A DNA stretch of 64,000 nt from Aquabacter sp040049275 (GTDB lineage Bacteria; Pseudomonadota; Alphaproteobacteria; Rhizobiales; Xanthobacteraceae), in the NCBI RefSeq assembly GCF_040049275.1, contig NZ_JBDZDT010000001.1:62001-126000 (forward strand). Reading direction: 5' to 3'. This document shows, piece after piece, positions 59,260-64,000 of the stretch. The notes beneath the pieces are model-generated. The model was not told the origin of the DNA and did no database searches. It worked only from the letters and a program-made list of their open reading frames with translations. A program made the position numbers and the translations under genes. Position 1 is the stretch's first letter; the number at the start of each line of letters is the position of its first letter.

Positions 59260-60432
59260 ATGATTGAACGTATCGAAGTCATCGTCGCCGAACTGCCCAT
59301 CCGCCTGAAGCGGATCTTCTCCTCCGGAAGCTACGACACCGGTCCGCCCGAGCAATTGCTGGGCAAGCCGGTGTTCGTGAAGATCTTCGCGGACGGCGTG
59401 GTGGGCTGCGCACAGATCCGGCCCATCAGCCCCGGTCATTTCGTGGCGGACACCACCCATTCGGTGGTCGCCGCCATCACCGAGATATTAGGGCCGAACC
59501 TCATCGGCCGGAGCATCTTCGACATCGAGGCCATCACCGAGATGTTCGATTTGCGCCTTGCCGCCAATCCGGCGGCGCGGGCAGTGCTGGACATCGCGCT
59601 GCACGATGCCATGGGCAAGGCGCTGGGAGTTCCGGTGCACAAGCTCATCGGCGGATGCAGCCAGAGCGTCATCCCGCTCGAATGGTCCGTGAGCCTCGCC
59701 GACGATATCAACGTGATGATCGCCGAAGGCCGCCGCGCGGTGGACGAGTACGGCATCAAGGTCCTGTGCATCAAGGCCGCCGGCAAGGGCGGCTGGAAGC
59801 AGGACGTGAAGAATTTCGAGGCCATGCGCCGCGCCTTCGGCGACGACATCGTCATCGGCGTCGATCCCAATACCGGTTGGAGCGTGCCCGACAGCATCGC
59901 CGCCATGCGGGCCATGCGCCCGTTCGATGTGGGCTATGTGGAGCAGCCCGTCAGCCGCCGCGACCTGGACGGCCTCGCGGAGATCCGCCGTAATGCGGCG
60001 GGCGTGCCCATGATGGCGGATGAGAGCCTGTTCACGGTGGAGGACGCCGTGGACCTCGTCCGGCACCGGGCGGTGGATGTGTTCTGCATCAAGCTCTACA
60101 AGGTGGGCGGCCTGACCCCGGCGCGGAAGATCGCGGCGGTGGCGAAGGGCGCCAACATCCTGCTGAACTGCGGCGGGCTTGCCACGGTCTCGAACTTCGA
60201 GGCGGCGGCGGCCGCGCATTTCTGCGCCACCATCCCCGCGCGGCAGACGTTCGGGGCGGCCGAATTCGTCTTCGGCCTCGGGCCCCTGGGGCGCGATCCC
60301 CTGGTGGTGGACACCCCGCTCGTCATCAAGGACGGCGCGGTGGAGGTGCCCACGGGGCCGGGCCTCGGCCTCACCCTGGACGAAGCCGCATTGGAGAAGA
60401 TGACGCTTCAGAAGAGCGTGGTCGCGCGCTGA
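59260..60432 (+). CDS. Enolase-superfamily enzyme (mandelate racemase/muconate lactonizing type)
   Basis: 390 residues. Metal ligands are in IGVDPNTGWS (Asp), YVEQPVSRRDL (Glu) and MMADESLFT (Asp/Glu). Catalytic-type Lys in LCIKAAGKGG. It would abstract a proton alpha to a carboxylate: dehydration, racemisation or cycloisomerisation. ATG 59260 is chosen over TTG 59251. It is co-transcribed with the GMC oxidoreductase and is followed by a long inverted repeat. Confidence 0.88.
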   Translation: MIERIEVIVAELPIRLKRIFSSGSYDTGPPEQLLGKPVFVKIFADGVVGCAQIRPISPGHFVADTTHSVVAAITEILGPNLIGRSIFDIEAITEMFDLRLAANPAARAVLDIALHDAMGKALGVPVHKLIGGCSQSVIPLEWSVSLADDINVMIAEGRRAVDEYGIKVLCIKAAGKGGWKQDVKNFEAMRRAFGDDIVIGVDPNTGWSVPDSIAAMRAMRPFDVGYVEQPVSRRDLDGLAEIRRNAAGVPMMADESLFTVEDAVDLVRHRAVDVFCIKLYKVGGLTPARKIAAVAKGANILLNCGGLATVSNFEAAAAAHFCATIPARQTFGAAEFVFGLGPLGRDPLVVDTPLVIKDGAVEVPTGPGLGLTLDEAALEKMTLQKSVVAR

Positions 60433-60437
60433 GCGGT

Positions 60438-60635
60438 TTGTCCTGGACAAGCGACAGCGAAGCTGGAGCGCAGATCCGGGACCCAGCGCAAAGCACCGCC
60501 GAAGGCGCTTCAACCCCTCTCCGTCGCTGCACGACGGAGAGGCCTTCACGCTGGTCGCGGATTGCCGGCTTCGCCGTAGCCTTGCGCTGGGTCCCGGATC
60601 TGCATTCGCGCTGCGCGCTCACTTGTCCAGGACAA
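60438..60635. repeat. 200-base long inverted repeat between convergent genes
   Basis: Arms of about 58 bases are inverted copies: TTGTCCTGGACAAG and CAGATCCGGGACCCAGCGCAA on the left reappear complemented as TTGCGCTGGGTCCCGGATCT and TTGTCCAGGACAA on the right. The centre has CTCTCCGTCG/CGACGGAGAG. It starts 6 bases after one stop and ends 12 bases before the other, in a family different from the CCCTCCCC elements. It probably acts as a bidirectional terminator or is a mobile palindrome. Confidence 0.85.
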
Positions 60636-60647
60636 GCCTCATCCCCC

Positions 60648-61580
60648 TCACCCCCCATGCTGCTCCCGCAGCGCCCCACGCACCACTGCCGGCGTGAGCT
60701 GGGGCGCGACCGCCTTGATGAAGTCCAGCATGTAGCCGCGCAGATAGGTGTTGGCGCGAAGGCTGATGAAGATGGTGCTCGGCTCGAACAGGTGGCTTGC
60801 ATCCCGCAGGCCCAGCTCCAGATCGCGCTTGGGATTGTAGGTGATGGTGGTGAGAACGCCGATGCCGAGGCCGAGCTCGATATAGGTCTTGCACACGTCC
60901 GCATCGATGGCGGACAGGATCACCTTCGGCTCCAGCCCCGCCTTGGTGAACGCGTTCATCACCCGCCAGCGGCCGCTATAGCGCTGGTCGTAGGAGATGA
61001 TGGGATAGCGGGCGATCTCCTCGAGCGTCAGCTCCTCGATCTTCAAGATCGGGTGGTCCTTCAGCGCCACCACCGAGCGGGGCAGCGAGAAGCAGGGCAG
61101 CTTCACGAGGTTGGGCAGCACGTTCATGGTGTCGGTGCCGATGGCAAGGTCCGCCTCGCCTGCATCCACCATGGCGCAGATGTCTTCCGGATTGCCCTGG
61201 CGCAGCACCAGCTGGACGTCCGGATGGGATTTCACGAACTCCTCGATCACGTGAGGCAGCACATAGCGCGCCTGGGTGTGGGTGGTGCCGATGGTGAGGG
61301 TGCCGTGCGCGCCGGAATTCACGTCGTCCTTCAGCGAGCGCAGCGCCGCCATGTCGGTGACGACGCGTTTCGCGATCTCCAGCACGAGCCGCCCCGGCTC
61401 GGTGGGGCCGATGATGCGGTTTCGGGTCCTCAGGAAGATCTCAAAGCCAAGCTCGGCCTCCAGAAGCTGCACTTGGCGGCTCACGCCGGGCTGGGAGGTG
61501 TGCAATGCCTCCGCTGCCGCCGACAAGTGGTTGTTCTGACGTACGATTTCCAAAATGTACCGGAGCTGCTGAAGCTTCAT
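60648..61580 (-). CDS. CysB-family LysR transcriptional regulator
   Basis: 310 residues from ATG 61580; a GTG at 61604 is in frame but lies in the operator. MKLQQLRYILEIVRQNNHLSAAAEALHTSQPGVSRQVQLLEAELGFEIF and IGTTHTQARYVLPHVIEEF are the hallmark sequences of CysB/Cbl, which respond to acetylserine or sulfate-derived ligands. It is divergent from the TcuA-like gene. It may control this catabolic cluster or sulfur genes such as the ssu operon elsewhere in the window. Confidence 0.9.
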   Translation of the reverse strand: MKLQQLRYILEIVRQNNHLSAAAEALHTSQPGVSRQVQLLEAELGFEIFLRTRNRIIGPTEPGRLVLEIAKRVVTDMAALRSLKDDVNSGAHGTLTIGTTHTQARYVLPHVIEEFVKSHPDVQLVLRQGNPEDICAMVDAGEADLAIGTDTMNVLPNLVKLPCFSLPRSVVALKDHPILKIEELTLEEIARYPIISYDQRYSGRWRVMNAFTKAGLEPKVILSAIDADVCKTYIELGLGIGVLTTITYNPKRDLELGLRDASHLFEPSTIFISLRANTYLRGYMLDFIKAVAPQLTPAVVRGALREQHGG

Positions 61581-61589
61581 TTCCACCCT

Positions 61590-61608
61590 GCATGTGTTTT
61601 TCACATGC
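61590..61608. promoter_or_regulatory. Candidate LysR operator at the CysB-like gene
   Basis: GCATGTG, TTTTT, CACATGC: a perfect 7-bp inverted repeat containing a T-N11-A pair, 10-28 bases upstream of the regulator's ATG. It lies in the 135-base divergent region and suits autorepression. Confidence 0.6.
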
Positions 61609-61715
61609 TAGGATAACGTCTTATTCTGTGCGTGCATACTGGTGATCGCTCTAAGTGTCTGGCGATGGACAAAACGGGGCACGCAAGAGGCCCTGCGCAC
61701 CAGGAGTCTCGCTCC

Positions 61716-63266
61716 ATGACAGAGCCTTTCAGCAAGCGGTATGACGTGATCGTTGTCGGTGGTGGCAACGCGGCCCTGTGCGCAGCGCTTTCAGCGCGCG
61801 AACAGGGCGCCAGCGTTCTTGTGCTGGAGCGCGCGCCGCTCGAGGAGCGCGGCGGCAATTCCGCCTATACGGACGGCCTCATGCGCGTCGTCTACGAAGG
61901 CGCCGACGACATCCGCGCCTTCGCCCCCGACCTCACCGACGCCGAGGTGGAGAGCGCCGATTTCGGTAGCTACACCGAGGGCGACTTCTTCGACGACATG
62001 GCCCGGATCACCCAGTACCGGACCGACCCTGACCTCTGCGAAATCCTCGTGCGCAACAGCAAGGCCACCATGCTGTGGATGCGCGACCAGGGCGTGCGCT
62101 TCATGCCGAATTTCGGTCGGCAGGCGTTCAAGGTGGACGGCCGCTTCAAGTTCTGGGGCGGCGCCACCATGGTGGTGGCCTCCGGCGGCCCCGGCCTCGT
62201 GGACGCGCTGTATCTCGCCGCCGAGAAGAAGGGCGTCGACATCGTCTATGAGGCGTGGGCGCGCGACCTCGTCCATGACGACAAGGGTGTCCACGGCGTC
62301 ATCGTCCAGCACGGCGGCACGAGCCACACCGTGCTCGGCGGCGCCGTCATCCTCGCCTGCGGCGGCTTCGAGGCCAATGCCGAATGGCGCGCCCGCTATC
62401 TCGGCCCCGGCTGGGACCTCGCCAAGGTGCGCGGCACCCGCTTCAACACCGGCGACGGCCTCCAGATGGCGCTCGATCTCGGCGCCCAGCCCTACGGCCA
62501 CTGGTCCGGCTGCCACGCCACCGCCTGGGAGCGCTATGCCAGCGACTTCGGCGACCTCGCCGTGACGCCCCAGTATCAGCGCCACTCCTATCCCTTCGCG
62601 GTCGTCGTGAACAAGGACGGCAAGCGCTTCATCGACGAGGGCGCGGATTTCCGCAACTACACCTACGCCAAATACGGCCAGGCGGTGCTCGCCCAGCCCG
62701 GCCAGGTGGCCTGGCAGATCTATGACGCCAAGACCCGCCATTTGCTGCGCGACGAATACCGCACCCGCCACGTCACCAAGTTCTCCGCCAACACGCTGGA
62801 GGAGCTGGCCGACAAGATCGAGGAAGTGGACAAGGAGCAGTTCCTCAAGACCGTCACCGAGTTCAATGCCGCGGTCCTCGACGACGTGCCCTTCAACCCC
62901 AATGTGAAGGACGGCCGCGGCGCGCCCGGCCTGCCGGTGCCCCGCTCCAACTGGGCCTGCAAGATCGATACGGCCCCCTACGAGGCCTATGCCGTCACCT
63001 GCGGCGTCACCTTCACCTTCGGCGGGGTCAAGGTGACCACCAATGCCGAGGTGGTGAACACCTCGCATGAGCCGATCCGCGGCCTGTTCGCGGCCGGCGA
63101 GATGATCGGCGGCATCTTCTACTTCAACTATCCCGGCGCGTCGGGGCTCACCTCCGGCGCGGTGTTCGGCCGCCTCTCGGGGCGCACCGCCGCGCAGTTC
63201 GCCCTCGGCCGGAGCCCTGAAGAGAGCGCCGCCGTCAGCAAATACGGCCGCAGCGCCGCCGAATGA
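61716..63266 (+). CDS. FAD-dependent dehydrogenase (TcuA/fumarate-reductase-like)
   Basis: 516 residues from ATG 61716. FAD motif YDVIVVGGGNAALCAALSAREQGASVLVLER, then GGNSAYTDGLMRV and a fumarate-reductase-like C-terminal half ending GEMIGGIFYFNYPGASGLTSGAVFGRLSGR. Closest style: tricarballylate dehydrogenase TcuA, which oxidises tricarballylate to cis-aconitate. A related polycarboxylate is plausible given the following MmgE/PrpD gene. GGAG lies 10 bases upstream of the start. Confidence 0.87.
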   Translation: MTEPFSKRYDVIVVGGGNAALCAALSAREQGASVLVLERAPLEERGGNSAYTDGLMRVVYEGADDIRAFAPDLTDAEVESADFGSYTEGDFFDDMARITQYRTDPDLCEILVRNSKATMLWMRDQGVRFMPNFGRQAFKVDGRFKFWGGATMVVASGGPGLVDALYLAAEKKGVDIVYEAWARDLVHDDKGVHGVIVQHGGTSHTVLGGAVILACGGFEANAEWRARYLGPGWDLAKVRGTRFNTGDGLQMALDLGAQPYGHWSGCHATAWERYASDFGDLAVTPQYQRHSYPFAVVVNKDGKRFIDEGADFRNYTYAKYGQAVLAQPGQVAWQIYDAKTRHLLRDEYRTRHVTKFSANTLEELADKIEEVDKEQFLKTVTEFNAAVLDDVPFNPNVKDGRGAPGLPVPRSNWACKIDTAPYEAYAVTCGVTFTFGGVKVTTNAEVVNTSHEPIRGLFAAGEMIGGIFYFNYPGASGLTSGAVFGRLSGRTAAQFALGRSPEESAAVSKYGRSAAE

Positions 63267-63317
63267 TCACGAACGGCCCCCGGCACCAGGGCCGCCTTAT
63301 TCCCAAGGAGTTCACCT

Positions 63318-64000
63318 ATGAACGTTGCCGTTGACCCCACCGTCGCCTCCCCCACCCGGGCGCTTGCCGAATTCTCCGTCGGCCTGCGCTACGAGGACCT
63401 GCCGGCGGATCTCATCACCAACGCCAAGCAGTGCATCCTGGACAGCCTCGGCTGCTCCATCTTCGGCTCCAACAAGCCCTGGACGCTCTCCGTTGCCCGC
63501 GTGGTGGAGAAGCTCGGCCAGAAGGGCAGCGCCAGCGCCTTCGGCATGTCGCTGCGTGCCGACCCCACCGGCGCCGCCCTCATCAACGGCACCGCCGCGC
63601 AGGGCTACGAGTTGGACGATTGTCACGACCAGTCCATGTCCCATTACGGCGCCGGCGTCGTTCCCTCCGTGCTCGCGGTGGCGGAAGCGTTCGGCCCGTT
63701 CGACGGCAAGGACCTGATCCTCGCCACCGTGGTGGGCTATGAGTGCGGCACCCGCATCGGCAACTCGGTGAGCCCCCACGCCTTCACCCGCGGCTTCCAC
63801 CCCTGTGGCCTCACCTCGACGTTCGCCTCCGCCGCCGCCATCGGCAAGCTGCTGGGGCTGAACGTGGACCAGTTCGTGAGCGCGCTCGGCCTCGCCGGCT
63901 CGCAGGCCGCCGGCCTCATGGCTTCGCAGTACGGCGCCATGGCGAAGCGCTTCCACTCCGGCAAGGCGGCGCAGAACGGCATCCTCGCCGCCATGGCCGC
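63318..64000 (+). CDS. MmgE/PrpD-family protein, N-terminal part (runs off right edge)
   Basis: Open from ATG 63318 (AAGGAG 7 bases upstream) to the window end, 227 codons. PADLITNAKQCILDSLGCSI, INGTAAQGYELDDCHDQSMSHYGAG and RGFHPCGLTSTFASAAAIGKLLGL identify the MmgE/PrpD fold (2-methylcitrate dehydratase, cis-aconitate decarboxylase, iminodisuccinate epimerase). The family usually has ~450 residues, so about half is present. It is probably in one operon with the preceding flavoprotein gene. Confidence 0.9.
   Translation, partial: MNVAVDPTVASPTRALAEFSVGLRYEDLPADLITNAKQCILDSLGCSIFGSNKPWTLSVARVVEKLGQKGSASAFGMSLRADPTGAALINGTAAQGYELDDCHDQSMSHYGAGVVPSVLAVAEAFGPFDGKDLILATVVGYECGTRIGNSVSPHAFTRGFHPCGLTSTFASAAAIGKLLGLNVDQFVSALGLAGSQAAGLMASQYGAMAKRFHSGKAAQNGILAAMA

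Overview
The window is high-GC bacterial DNA, densely coding on both strands, with many ATGA stop/start overlaps. Gene content (complete ccoNOQP-GHIS with a FixK-type box, fused LivM-LivG permease/ATPase, MocR and LysR regulators) and GC-rich palindromic repeats, some inside reading frames, point to an alphaproteobacterium of the Hyphomicrobiales, possibly a Xanthobacteraceae relative such as Xanthobacter, Azorhizobium or Ancylobacter. That placement is inferred from style, not from a marker gene. No rRNA, tRNA, CRISPR array or insertion sequence was seen.

Layout. 1-3160: the start of an autotransporter-like protein that runs off the left edge, a small secreted protein, and an ABC exporter preceded by a possible 15-codon leader peptide. 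3788-9236: an alkanesulfonate operon (FMN reductase, two tandem SsuA-type binding proteins, SsuD, SsuC, SsuB). 9352-13874: MltB-like transglycosylase, PhzF-like protein, SDR and MFS. 13878-22449: a LysR gene divergent from an uptake-plus-oxidation cluster (alpha/beta hydrolase, CMD-like protein, three-gene ABC importer, flavin reductase, luciferase-family monooxygenase) of unknown substrate. 22580-24522: ArsR, SRPBCC, a small membrane protein and two DUF1801 proteins. 24772-27140: LOG-family protein and an APH/P-loop kinase fusion. 27158-36125: complete cbb3 oxidase operon ccoNOQP-GHIS, ending in an MFS gene with the spaced Met/His motifs of the copper importer CcoA. 36253-44556: a LysR gene divergent from a branched-chain-type ABC importer, a cyclase-family hydrolase and an amidase. 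44561-54115: a Nit1C nitrilase cluster (eight core genes plus an LnmK/Pnap_2097-like gene) divergent from a MocR regulator. 54171-55671: DUF1353, YidB-like and a small proline-rich ORF. 55805-64000: an oxidative catabolic region (aldehyde dehydrogenase, GMC oxidoreductase, enolase-superfamily enzyme, CysB-like LysR, TcuA-like flavoprotein, MmgE/PrpD protein cut by the right edge).

Together the genes describe a metabolically versatile free-living bacterium that scavenges sulfur from sulfonates, possibly nitrogen from nitriles or cyanide, imports and degrades several organic compounds, and respires at low oxygen. The most unusual signals are the palindromic repeats that entered coding sequence (SsuB N-terminus, AIR-synthase-like C-terminus), the repeated operator-like sequence between the Nit1C genes and the MocR gene, the CcoA signature in the cbb3 operon, CcoI without the usual N-terminal CxxC, and T-N11-A dyads next to three LysR genes.
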